Shown here: positions 22,907-31,044 of the stretch, one piece after another | Layout of the letters: every line of letters starts with the position of its first letter | Numbering within the stretch: the first letter of the stretch is position 1 | Origin: JAEUNJ01 sp052035955 | Lineage (GTDB): Bacteria; Pseudomonadota; Gammaproteobacteria; Burkholderiales; Rhodocyclaceae | DNA length: 54,909 nt | Reading direction: 5' to 3' | Assembly: GCA_052035955.1 (NCBI GenBank) | Contig: JBPOHD010000080.1 | Coordinates: 1-54,909, forward strand | Made by a program: the position numbers and the translations under genes | The notes under the pieces: generated by a model | What the model saw: only the letters and a program-made list of their open reading frames with translations | The model's database searches: none | Told to the model about the DNA's origin: nothing

Positions 22907-23460
22907 GTCGCTTCCAGCAAATGAAAATGCACTTGTCCGGCCGTGCCTGCCCGGGCCACCCGCCATGGCGCCGGCGGGTCGAATGCCGCCTCGGCCTCCA
23001 CATAGAGCCGGCCTCCCGGCCGACACAGGGTGCCGACATGGGGCCATGATCGCTCCAGCAGGCCCTGCCGATAGGGTGGATCCAGGAAGACGAGATCGAA
23101 TCCCCGGCCCGCTGCGGCGGCGGACGCGGCGAATTTTACCCCATCGCCGGCAATCATCTCCAAGCGGCCCGTGGCCGCCCCATCGGGGGCCAAGGTCGCG
23201 GCATTCTGCCGGAGGACCTGGAATACGCGTTGATCCCGCTCAACAAAGACCACCTTTTCGGCACCCCGCGAAGCCGCCTCGAAGCCCAGGATGCCGCTGC
23301 CGGCGAACAGATCGAGGCAGGTCCAGCCGCCCAGGTCCTGGCCGAGCCAGTTGAAGAGGGTCTCCCTCACTCTGTCCGGCGTGGGGCGCAGGCCCGGCGC
23401 TTCGGCCACCTTGACGAGTCGGCTGCGCCATTGGCCGCCGGTGATTCGGATGCGGCTCAA
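22903..23460 (-). CDS. rsmD: 16S rRNA (guanine966-N2)-methyltransferase
   Basis: A 185-aa methyltransferase. It begins MSRIRITGGQWRSRLV, then has the PTPDRVRETLFNWL substrate motif, the SAM-binding CLDLFAGSGILGFEAASRGA and the catalytic motif DPPY in LVFLDPPYRQG. It methylates G966 of 16S rRNA during 30S assembly. It overlaps coaD by four bases and is itself overlapped by the upstream M16 peptidase gene, so it belongs to the M16-rsmD-coaD-fdx operon. Confidence 0.95.
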   Translation of the reverse strand: MSRIRITGGQWRSRLVKVAEAPGLRPTPDRVRETLFNWLGQDLGGWTCLDLFAGSGILGFEAASRGAEKVVFVERDQRVFQVLRQNAATLAPDGAATGRLEMIAGDGVKFAASAAAAGRGFDLVFLDPPYRQGLLERSWPHVGTLCRPGGRLYVEAEAAFDPPAPWRVARAGTAGQVHFHLLEAT

Positions 23461-24746
23461 TCGCCCGCCACGATGACCGTGACCATGTTCTCCCGCTTCA
23501 CGTGGCGGGAGAAGGCTTCGCGCACGTCCTTGACGGTCACGACCTCGATCTTCTTTGGAAAGTCGTCCAGGTAGGTGAGCGGGAGCCCGTAGAAGCCGAT
23601 TGCGGAGAGATAGCCGAGGATTTTCGCGTTGCTGTCGATGCGCAGGGCCAGGCCGTCGACCAGGTTTCGCTGTGCGGCGCGCAGCTCCTCGGGCGTTGGC
23701 CCCTGGGCCATGAAACCGGCAAGGGTGTCCTCGACCACCTTCAGGGCGTCCCGGGCCTGCTCTCTCTTGGTCTGCAGGCCGATTTCGAAGGGTCCCTCGA
23801 GGCGACGCGGCTGGAAATAGGAATAGACGCTGTAGGCGTAGCCCCTTTTTTCGCGCACTTCCTTCATCAGGCGCGACACGAAGCCGCCGCCTCCCAGGAC
23901 GTAGTTGCCGACCAGCAGGGCATACCAGTCGGGGTCCAGGCGCTTGACCGCCGGAAGGCCGAGATGGATCTGGGCCTGGGTCGCCGGGTGGGGGACGCGG
24001 ATGACCTCGGCCGCCGGCATTGCCACCGGCGGCAGTTCCGCTGCGGATTGTCCCGGCGGCAGCCCCTCGGTCAGGGTCTGGGCGATGCGTTCCGCCTCCT
24101 GGCGGTCCAGGTCGCCGATGATCGACACGACGGCCCGGGAAGCGGCGTAGCGGTCCCGGTGGAAGCTGGCCACGTCGTCGCGGGTGATGGCGCCGATGCT
24201 CTCGACGGTACTCACCCGGCCATAGGGATGGCCCGGGTAGAGGGCGGCGGCAAAGCGCTTGCCGGCGATGGCGTCGGGCCGCGTCTCGGCTTCCTTGAGG
24301 CCGGCGATGGCCCGTCCCTTTTCACGTGCGAACGCTGCATCGGGAAATCGCGGCTGGGCCAGGACGGTGCGGAACAAGTCCAGGGCGCCATCCCGCTCAG
24401 GTTTCGAAGCGAGCGTGCGCAGGCTCATGCCGGCCCGGTCGGCATCCACCGAGCCGCCCATGCGGATGCCCAGGTCCACCACGCGTCCGGCGATCTGCTC
24501 CTCGTCCAGGCTCCCGGCGCCGGCATCGAGCAGGCCCCGGGTCAGGCCTGCGAGCCCGGACTTTCCCGGCGGATCGTAGGCGGACCCGGCCGAAAAATCG
24601 ACTTGCACGTCGACGATGGGAATGGCGTGGGTCTCGACGAAATAGACGCGGGCACCGGACGGCGCGGTCCAGTGCTCGATCTTCACGCCGGCGGCGGCCA
24701 GGGACGAAAACAGACTGGCGAACAGGACTACGAGAAAACGAGTCAT
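23457..24746 (-). CDS. M16-family peptidase-like subunit, non-catalytic
   Basis: A 429-aa protein of the pitrilysin/insulinase fold. It has an N-terminal signal peptide (MTRFLVVLFASLFSSLAAAG) and both LuxS/MPP-like halves, including GFVSRLMKEVREKRGYAYSV in the C-terminal half. The zinc motif HxxEH is replaced by LTRGLLDAG, so it is probably the regulatory partner of the catalytic subunit encoded just upstream. The start at 24746 has GAGG at eight bases, preferred over the ATG at 24752. It follows the catalytic gene by 10 bases and overlaps rsmD by ATGA. Confidence 0.9.
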   Translation of the reverse strand: MTRFLVVLFASLFSSLAAAGVKIEHWTAPSGARVYFVETHAIPIVDVQVDFSAGSAYDPPGKSGLAGLTRGLLDAGAGSLDEEQIAGRVVDLGIRMGGSVDADRAGMSLRTLASKPERDGALDLFRTVLAQPRFPDAAFAREKGRAIAGLKEAETRPDAIAGKRFAAALYPGHPYGRVSTVESIGAITRDDVASFHRDRYAASRAVVSIIGDLDRQEAERIAQTLTEGLPPGQSAAELPPVAMPAAEVIRVPHPATQAQIHLGLPAVKRLDPDWYALLVGNYVLGGGGFVSRLMKEVREKRGYAYSVYSYFQPRRLEGPFEIGLQTKREQARDALKVVEDTLAGFMAQGPTPEELRAAQRNLVDGLALRIDSNAKILGYLSAIGFYGLPLTYLDDFPKKIEVVTVKDVREAFSRHVKRENMVTVIVAGD

Positions 24747-24756
24747 GGACATTACC

Positions 24757-26112
24757 TCAGTGGCGCACGGCGGCGGCCGGCTTGCGCGGCTTGGCACCAT
24801 CGACGGGTTGGGGTTCGAGGACGGCCACGGTCAGGGCATCGTCGAGGAAATACTTGCGGGCCACCGCCTGGACCTCTTCGGCGGTGACGCTGCGGATCTT
24901 CTCCAGCAACTTGTCGATGTCGCGCCAGGACTGGCCCGCGGCCTCGGTACCCCCGATTTCCATGGCCTGAGCCATCAGGGAGTCCCGCTTGTAGACCTGG
25001 GCGGCGACGGTCTGCACCTTGACCCGTTCCAATTCCTCGGGGGCGACGCCCTCGTCCTGGATGCGGCGGATTTCCGCCCGCAGGGCCGCCTCCAGGTCCG
25101 CCACGGTACGGCCCGCCGCCGGCTGGCCGTCCAGGAAGAATTGCGCTTCTCCGCGCAGCGTGGCGTCGTAGCCGGCGCCGGCCGACTGGGCGATCTTCTG
25201 CCCGCGCACCAGGTTCCGTGCGAAGCGGGCGGCCTCGTGGCCGTCGAGGACGGCGGCGAGCACTTCCAGCGCAAAGGCCTCGCGGTCCTTCTCGACGTCC
25301 TTGAGCTTCGGCATTTTCCAGGCCATGGACAGGTAGGGCAACTCGGCGGGGGCCTTCACCACCACGCGCTTGATGCCTTTCTGGGGCGGTTCGTTTTGCG
25401 GCTTGCGCTCGGGCAGGGCCTTGGCCTTGATGGGACCATAATATTTCTCGGCCAGGCGGAAGACATCGTCCTTGTCCACGTCGCCCACCACGACCATGTA
25501 GGCGTTGTGCGGGGAATACCAATGGTCGTACCAGTCCCGGGCATCCTTCCAGTTCATGTGCTCGAGGTCGTCCATCCAGCCGATGATGGGACGCCGGTAA
25601 GGGTGGGCCTGGAAGGCGGCGGCGTTGAGGGCCTCGTGGACGAGCGCCTGGGGATTGTCCTCGGTCCGCATGCGCCGTTCCTCCATGACCACCTGGATCT
25701 CGGACTTGAAGTCCTTCTCGGTGAGCAGCAGGTTGGCCATGCGGTCCGCCTCCAGGGACATCATTTCCGGCAGGGCCCGCTTGGGAACGATCTGGAAGTA
25801 GGCGGTGTAGTCCCGGGACGTGAATGCATTGTCGCGGCCACCGGCCTCGGCGACCCGCTTGTTGAACTCGCCGCCGGCGACCTTGTGGGTCCCCTTGAAC
25901 ATCATGTGTTCGAGGACGTGGGCCACGCCCGAAGTCCCATCTTTCTCATCGATGCTGCCGGCACGGTACCAGACCATATGCACCACCGTCGGGGCCCGGC
26001 GGTCCTCCTTGACGATGACCCGGAGGCCGTTGGCAAGTTGTTTTTCGTAGGGGTTGGCGAAGGTCGCGCCGGCGCAGGCCAGCAGCAGGGCGAAAAGGGC
26101 GGTTCTCGTCAT
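24757..26112 (-). CDS. M16-family zinc peptidase, catalytic subunit
   Basis: A 451-aa pitrilysin-family peptidase with a signal peptide (MTRTALFALLLACAGATFAN). The inverted zinc motif HVLEH lies at residues 65-69, and the downstream acidic region EIQVVMEERRMRTEDNP supplies the third ligand. The C-terminal half has the RGQKIAQSAGAGYD segment. It is probably a periplasmic oligopeptide-degrading enzyme working as a heterodimer with the adjacent non-catalytic protein. The start at 26112 is the first with a signal peptide; the longer frame overlaps ftsY on the other strand. Confidence 0.92.
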   Translation of the reverse strand: MTRTALFALLLACAGATFANPYEKQLANGLRVIVKEDRRAPTVVHMVWYRAGSIDEKDGTSGVAHVLEHMMFKGTHKVAGGEFNKRVAEAGGRDNAFTSRDYTAYFQIVPKRALPEMMSLEADRMANLLLTEKDFKSEIQVVMEERRMRTEDNPQALVHEALNAAAFQAHPYRRPIIGWMDDLEHMNWKDARDWYDHWYSPHNAYMVVVGDVDKDDVFRLAEKYYGPIKAKALPERKPQNEPPQKGIKRVVVKAPAELPYLSMAWKMPKLKDVEKDREAFALEVLAAVLDGHEAARFARNLVRGQKIAQSAGAGYDATLRGEAQFFLDGQPAAGRTVADLEAALRAEIRRIQDEGVAPEELERVKVQTVAAQVYKRDSLMAQAMEIGGTEAAGQSWRDIDKLLEKIRSVTAEEVQAVARKYFLDDALTVAVLEPQPVDGAKPRKPAAAVRH

Positions 26113-26188
26113 GTCGTCGTAAGAGCCTCTGTTAAAATGATTTTCGGCGCATCTTAACCCGCCGCGCCGCATAGGACATTCCGCCCCC

Positions 26189-27214
26189 ATGTTTGGTTTC
26201 CTGAAAAAGAAGGACGACGCCGAGACGCCCTCCACCCCAGAGGCCGCCGCGGTGCCGCCCGTTGCCGAAGCGGCCGCCCCGGCCCCGGTGAAGCTCTCCT
26301 GGAAGGATCGGCTGAAGGCCGGCCTGTCGAAGACCCGCGCCCAACTCGGCGGCCAGTTGAACGGCCTTTTCCGGCGGGCGCGGATCGACGACGAACTACT
26401 CGAGGAACTGGAATCGACGCTGCTGATGGCCGATTGCGGGGTGGACGCCACCCAGTGGCTCCTCGACGAACTCAAGGATCGGGTCAAACGCCATCGCCTG
26501 GAGACGCCGGATCAGTTGCAGCAGGCTTTGGTCGAACTGCTGGAGACGCTGCTGGCGCCTCTCGAAAAGCCTTTGGACCTTGGCGCCCACTCCCCCTTCG
26601 TGGTGATGATTGCGGGAGTGAATGGCGCCGGCAAGACCACCTCCATCGGCAAACTGGCCCACAAGTTCCACGACGACGGGCACTCGGTGCTGTTCGCCGC
26701 CGGCGACACCTTCCGCGCCGCTGCCCGGGAACAACTGATGGAATGGGGTCGCCGCAACGACGTGACGGTGATTGCCCAGGAGTCCGGAGATCCGGCCGCC
26801 GTGGTCTTCGACGCCGTCGGCGCCGCCCGGGCCCGGGGCACCAGGATCGTGCTCGCCGATACCGCCGGGCGCCTTCCCACGCAACTCCACCTGATGGAGG
26901 AGATCGCCAAGGTGAAGCGGGTGATCCAGAAGGCCGATCCAACCGGGCCGCACGAAGTCCTGCTGGTGCTCGACGCCAACGTGGGCCAGAACGCCGTCCA
27001 GCAGGTCAAGGCCTTCGACAAGGCCATCGGCGTCACCGGGCTCATCGTCACCAAGCTCGATGGCACCGCCAAGGGCGGCGTGCTGGCTGCCATCGCCCGC
27101 CAATGTCCCAAACCTGTCCGCTACATCGGCGTCGGGGAGTCCATCGAGGACTTGCAGCCCTTCCGAGTCAAGGAATTCGTCGCCGCCCTGTTCGAGTCCC
27201 CGCCCCGGGCATGA
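26189..27214 (+). CDS. ftsY: Signal recognition particle receptor FtsY
   Basis: FtsY docks SRP-ribosome complexes at the inner membrane. The 341-aa protein has a short acidic/Ala-rich A domain (residues 1-35), the N domain, and the G domain with GVNGAGKTTSIGKLA, DTAGRLPTQLHLM and TKLDGTAKGG. It ends RVKEFVAALFES. It is divergent from the M16 operon across 76 bases that include an AT-rich stretch (TGTTAAAATG) suitable for a promoter, and it leads the ftsY-ftsE-ftsX group. Confidence 0.97.
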   Translation: MFGFLKKKDDAETPSTPEAAAVPPVAEAAAPAPVKLSWKDRLKAGLSKTRAQLGGQLNGLFRRARIDDELLEELESTLLMADCGVDATQWLLDELKDRVKRHRLETPDQLQQALVELLETLLAPLEKPLDLGAHSPFVVMIAGVNGAGKTTSIGKLAHKFHDDGHSVLFAAGDTFRAAAREQLMEWGRRNDVTVIAQESGDPAAVVFDAVGAARARGTRIVLADTAGRLPTQLHLMEEIAKVKRVIQKADPTGPHEVLLVLDANVGQNAVQQVKAFDKAIGVTGLIVTKLDGTAKGGVLAAIARQCPKPVRYIGVGESIEDLQPFRVKEFVAALFESPPRA

Positions 27215-27290
27215 TCCTGCCGCGCCGCCGATCGACACCTGCCGTCGGGCCCGACGGCGTGGTCGGCCTGCTTCACCCGCGGACCCGAGG

Positions 27291-27941
27291 ATGATCGAGT
27301 TCCAGGGGGTCGGGAAGCGTTACCCGGGCGGTGGCACGGATGCTTTGGCCGACCTGAACTTCCGGGTCGAGGCCGGCGAACTGGCCGTCATCGGCGGCCA
27401 TTCCGGCGCCGGCAAGACCACCCTGTTGAAACTGATCCCGGCCATCGAGAAACCCGGCACGGGGGTGGTCCTGGTCCAGGGGCAGAACGTCGGCGCCCTG
27501 CGTCCGGCCGCGATCCCTTTCCTGCGCCGCAACATCGGCCTCGTCTTCCAGGACCAGAAACTGCTGTTCGATCGCAATGCCTTCGACAATGTGCTCCTGC
27601 CCTTGTCGATCGCCGGTTTCCCTCCCCAGGAGGCGGCCCGCCGGGTGCGGGCGGCCCTCGACAAGGTGGGACTGCTGGACCGGGAGCGTGCCTTTCCGGA
27701 AGGACTGTCCGGGGGCGAGCAGCAGCGCCTGGCAATCGCCCGCGCAGTGGTCGGCCGACCCGCGCTGTTGCTGGCCGACGAACCCACGGCCCATCTGGAT
27801 CCCGAGAACGCGGCCGCCGTCGCGGACATCTTCCTGGACTTCCATCGGGTCGGCATCACGGTCCTAGTCGCCACCTACGACCGGTCCCTGTTTCCCGGTG
27901 CCCGGCGACTCGAACTGGACCACGGAAGACTGGCCCCATGA
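27291..27941 (+). CDS. ftsE: Cell-division ABC ATPase FtsE
   Basis: A 216-aa ABC ATPase that with FtsX activates periplasmic peptidoglycan hydrolases at the divisome. The Walker A is GHSGAGKTT, the Q-loop VFQDQKLL, the signature LSGGEQQRLAIARAV and the Walker B LLLADEPTAHLD. The start is the ATG at 27291 (MIEFQGVGKRYPGG); the longer frame overlaps ftsY. Its stop overlaps the ftsX start by four bases. Confidence 0.96.
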   Translation: MIEFQGVGKRYPGGGTDALADLNFRVEAGELAVIGGHSGAGKTTLLKLIPAIEKPGTGVVLVQGQNVGALRPAAIPFLRRNIGLVFQDQKLLFDRNAFDNVLLPLSIAGFPPQEAARRVRAALDKVGLLDRERAFPEGLSGGEQQRLAIARAVVGRPALLLADEPTAHLDPENAAAVADIFLDFHRVGITVLVATYDRSLFPGARRLELDHGRLAP

Positions 27942-28849
27942 ACTGGCTTGCAACCTGGCTTCATGGCCATCGGCAGGCCGCCATCGCTGCCCTGCAACGG
28001 TTGGCCGCGACGCCTTTGAATACGCTGCTGGCGGTCCTGGCCATGGGGGTTTCCCTGGCGCTGCCGGCCCTTGGCGAGGCGCTCCTGGCCAACGGCCGGG
28101 GTCTGGCCGAACGGGTCGCGCCGACCCTCGAAATCTCCTTGTTCCTGACTCCCGAGGCGGGAAGAGCGGCGGCCGACGAGGTCAGGCGGCGCCTGACCGC
28201 GAATCCGCGAATCAATAGGGTGCGCTTCCTCGCCCGGGAGGAGACTCTGACCCGCATGAAGATGGCCGAAGGCCTCGGCGATGTCATCGAGGCGCTGCCG
28301 CGCAATCCCTTTCCTGACGCCTTCACGATCCGTCCCGCCGATACCGCACCGGCCGCCATGGACGCCCTGGCGGCGGACCTGCGCAAGCTTCCCCAGGTCG
28401 AGCACGTGCAACTCGACTCGGCCTGGACCCGACGCCTGGACGCCCTGTTGCGTCTGGGCCGCATGGGGACCTTGCTGCTGGCAGGACTCTTGGGCCTGGG
28501 CGTCGTCGCCATCGCTTTCAGCACCGCCCGCCTGCAGGTGTCCACCCGCACGGCGGAAATCGACCTGTCCAGACTGCTCGGTGCCACGGACGCTTTCATC
28601 CGTCGCCCCTTCCTCTGGACCGGCGCTTTTCAAGGCCTGCTCGCCGCCGTCGCTGCCTTGGCCATCGTCTTCTCGGTAAGCTTTTGGCTGAGGACTCCGG
28701 CGGCCGAGGCCGCTGCCCTTTACGGGCTTGAACTTCAGTTGCAATGGCCGGGACCGGACTACGCGGCCATCCTCCTGGCGACCGGCGCCGTCCTCGGGTG
28801 GTTGGGCACGACGCTTTCCCTGCGGCAGTTTCTGGTCAATACCCGATAA
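27938..28849 (+). CDS. ftsX: Cell-division protein FtsX
   Basis: A 303-aa integral membrane partner of FtsE. There is an N-terminal transmembrane segment (residues ~30-50, LLAVLAMGVSLALPALGEAL), a periplasmic domain with the TPEAGRAAADEVRRRL region, and three C-terminal membrane segments (TLLLAGLLGLGVVAIAFSTA; FQGLLAAVAALAIVFSVSFW; YAAILLATGAVLGWLGTTLS). The block STRTAEIDLSRLLGATDAFI is characteristic. ATGA overlap with ftsE couples translation. Confidence 0.95.
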   Translation: MNWLATWLHGHRQAAIAALQRLAATPLNTLLAVLAMGVSLALPALGEALLANGRGLAERVAPTLEISLFLTPEAGRAAADEVRRRLTANPRINRVRFLAREETLTRMKMAEGLGDVIEALPRNPFPDAFTIRPADTAPAAMDALAADLRKLPQVEHVQLDSAWTRRLDALLRLGRMGTLLLAGLLGLGVVAIAFSTARLQVSTRTAEIDLSRLLGATDAFIRRPFLWTGAFQGLLAAVAALAIVFSVSFWLRTPAAEAAALYGLELQLQWPGPDYAAILLATGAVLGWLGTTLSLRQFLVNTR

Positions 28850-28871
28850 AATCGCGAAACTATTTTGACCG

Positions 28872-28898
28872 TTAGCACTCATACGCAGTGAGTGCTAA
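28872..28898 (+). promoter_or_regulatory. CIRCE operator (HrcA site) upstream of rpoH
   Basis: A perfect inverted repeat TTAGCACTC-N9-GAGTGCTAA, identical to the consensus CIRCE element bound by the HrcA repressor. It lies 27 bases before the rpoH start, in the 75-base gap after ftsX, and overlaps the likely promoter region (TTGACC at 28865-28870). It implies that HrcA represses rpoH in normal growth. Confidence 0.93.
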
Positions 28899-28924
28899 TA
28901 TTGGGTCGAAAGGAGACCGTGACG

Positions 28925-29797
28925 ATGAGCCATGCCCTATTGAATGCCAACTTCCCCGTCCCTTCCGCGGCGTCGAGCCTGGAGGCTTATATTCAGGCCG
29001 CCAATCGGGTTCCGATGCTTACGGAATCGGAAGAAAAGGAACTGGCACGCCGTTTCCGGCAGGACGAGGATTTGGATGCAGCCCGCCAATTGGTGCTGTC
29101 GCACTTGCGATTGGTCATCGCGGTCGCCCGGGGATACCTCGGCTACGGCCTGCCGCATGCCGACTTGATTCAGGAAGGCAACATCGGCCTGATGAAGGCG
29201 GTGAAGCGGTTCGACCCCGAACGGGGCGTGCGCCTGGTGTCCTTCGCGCTGCATTGGATCAAGGCAGAAATCCACGAGTACATCCTGAAGAACTGGCGCC
29301 TCGTGAAGGTGGCGACCACCAAGGCGCAACGCAAGTTGTTCTTCAACCTGCGCGGCATGAAGCAGGACAGCCGGGCCTTGGGTGCCACCGAGGCACTGGC
29401 GATCGCCAAGGAACTGGGGGTCAAGCCCGAGGAAGTGGTGGAAATGGAAACCCGGCTTTCGGGGGCCGACGTTTCCCTGGAACCGCTGAACGAGGATGAC
29501 GACGAACGCATCGCGCCCATCGCCTACCTGGCGGCGGACACGGGTTCGGAACCGACCGCCCAGTTGGAGCGCCGCGAATACGACCGGCTTCAGGACGAGG
29601 GTTTGCAGGGAGCCTTGGCGACCCTGGACGACCGCAGTCGCGACATCGTGCGTCGGCGCTGGCTGGCCGAGGACGGCGAGGAGGCTGCCACGCTGCACGA
29701 ACTCGCCGCCGAGTACAAAGTGTCCGCTGAACGGATCCGCCAGATCGAGGTCAAGGCCATGCAGAAGATGAAGGGTGTGCTGGCAGCGAGAATGTAA
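28925..29797 (+). CDS. rpoH: RNA polymerase sigma-32 factor RpoH
   Basis: A 290-aa sigma factor directing heat-shock transcription. Region 2 is visible (LRLVIAVARGYLGYGLPHAD, DLIQEGNIGLMKAVKRFDPE), as are the RpoH-specific box QRKLFFNLRGMK and region 4.2 with the helix-turn-helix ELAAEYKVSAERIRQIEVKA. The start at 28925 has AGGAG upstream; the longer frame begins inside the operator. A CIRCE element directly upstream indicates HrcA control. A strong terminator follows. The ftsY-ftsE-ftsX-rpoH order is conserved in proteobacteria. Confidence 0.97.
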   Translation: MSHALLNANFPVPSAASSLEAYIQAANRVPMLTESEEKELARRFRQDEDLDAARQLVLSHLRLVIAVARGYLGYGLPHADLIQEGNIGLMKAVKRFDPERGVRLVSFALHWIKAEIHEYILKNWRLVKVATTKAQRKLFFNLRGMKQDSRALGATEALAIAKELGVKPEEVVEMETRLSGADVSLEPLNEDDDERIAPIAYLAADTGSEPTAQLERREYDRLQDEGLQGALATLDDRSRDIVRRRWLAEDGEEAATLHELAAEYKVSAERIRQIEVKAMQKMKGVLAARM

Positions 29798-29817
29798 GGC
29801 ACGCTTCCTGCAATGCG

Positions 29818-29850
29818 AAGGGCCGCCGTTGGCGGCCCTTTCGTTTGTTG
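29818..29850 (+). terminator. Intrinsic terminator of rpoH
   Basis: AAGGGCCGCC(gtt)GGCGGCCCTT, a 10-bp stem with a 3-base loop (29818-29840) followed by TCGTTTGTTG. It lies 21 bases after the rpoH stop and before the end of the convergent AAA gene. Confidence 0.85.
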
Positions 29851-29869
29851 CCCGTTGCGGTGCCGCGGG

Positions 29870-30835
29870 TCAGAACCCGATGCGCCGACTGGCCTTGCTG
29901 CGGGGCAGGTCGAGATCCCGGGCCTTCAGTTCCGAGCGACCATCGAGTTTGGCCGTGCCGAAGGCGGCCATGAGGCGTTTGCGCATGTCCCGCGGCGGCA
30001 CGTCGGCCAGGGCTTCCATGACTTCGGCCGGAGGTTCCGACGGAAAGCCCCAGGCGTGTTCGGCCACGATCTCCCGGTACAGCCGGCACGCGATGCGGAA
30101 CGATTCGTCCCCGTCGGGACGAGGCACCTCGTAGACGTTCATCCGGTTGAGGATCGGCTCCGGCAGGGGCCGATCGTCGTTCGCCGTCGATACCCACAGG
30201 ACGTGGCTGGCATCCATGTCCAGTTCGACGAATTCGTCGCGGAATGCCCGGGCGGTGTCGCGTTCCAGCAGACCGTACAGCGCCCCCATGGGGTCGTAGC
30301 GGGAATCGCCGCCTGCCTTGTCCACCTCATCCAGCACCATGACGGGATTGGCATACTCGCCGTTCACCAGGGCATTGGCCACCTTGCCCGGTTTGGCGTT
30401 GCTCCACTGGGACGAGGCTCCGGAAAGGATCCAACCCGCGGTCAGGGAACTCATGGACACGAACTCGTAGCCGGTACCCAAGGTCTCGGCCAGGCAGCGG
30501 GCGAAGTGGGTCTTGCCGATTCCCGGTTCGCCGAGCAGGAGCATGGGCGAGAATTGCACCGGCTCGTTGCCGGACACGGCCAGCGCCAGGTATTTCTTCA
30601 AGTCGTCGATGACTTCGGAGAAATTCGGGCAGCGCTCATACAGGGAGTCGAGGGCATCGGCCGAGGAAGGCTTGACCACGAAGCGGACGCCGCCCCGTTG
30701 CCTCATGCGGTCATAGAAAGCGGACAGGGATTCGTGGCGGCCGGCCGCCCCATCCTCGAGGGCCCGCTCGACGTCGGACACGCAGTAGATTTCCCGCATG
30801 TCGGCCAGCGGAATGCGGATCTCGGCTTCAGGCAT
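29870..30835 (-). CDS. Stand-alone Lon-like AAA ATPase
   Basis: A 321-aa protein containing one AAA+ domain. The Walker A is GEPGIGKT (102-109), the Walker B VMVLDE (165-170), followed by a sensor region WVSTANDDRPLPEPILNRMN and a small helical lid. The sequence is closest in feel to the Lon ATPase core, but it lacks Lon's N-terminal substrate domain and the Ser-Lys protease domain. A strong ribosome binding site (AGGAGGTGCC) precedes the start. It converges on rpoH, a neighbourhood that suggests a stress or chaperone function, but this is inference. Confidence 0.85.
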   Translation of the reverse strand: MPEAEIRIPLADMREIYCVSDVERALEDGAAGRHESLSAFYDRMRQRGGVRFVVKPSSADALDSLYERCPNFSEVIDDLKKYLALAVSGNEPVQFSPMLLLGEPGIGKTHFARCLAETLGTGYEFVSMSSLTAGWILSGASSQWSNAKPGKVANALVNGEYANPVMVLDEVDKAGGDSRYDPMGALYGLLERDTARAFRDEFVELDMDASHVLWVSTANDDRPLPEPILNRMNVYEVPRPDGDESFRIACRLYREIVAEHAWGFPSEPPAEVMEALADVPPRDMRKRLMAAFGTAKLDGRSELKARDLDLPRSKASRRIGF

Positions 30836-30863
30836 GGCACCTCCTCACTCGCGACGACTTCCC

Positions 30864-30893
30864 CGTCCCGGCGTCCGGTCGAATGCCGGGACG
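30864..30893. other. Inverted repeat upstream of the AAA gene
   Basis: CGTCCCGGC/GCCGGGACG, a perfect 9-bp stem with a 12-base loop, about 30 bases before the AAA ATPase start. It could be an operator or a leader hairpin. The rest of 30836-31044 shows no gene. Confidence 0.4.
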
Positions 30894-31044
30894 TACGTGT
30901 TTCGATCAGCAAGTTCGGGGCCAGTTCATCCCCCCAGGCACGCCCGCCACCCCTACCGTGACCGGAGTCACGAAACCTCCGGCGACCCTTATGGTTCGGC
31001 GCACCACGCCGGGGATGGACGCGCACCGCGAAGGCGCATCCGGG

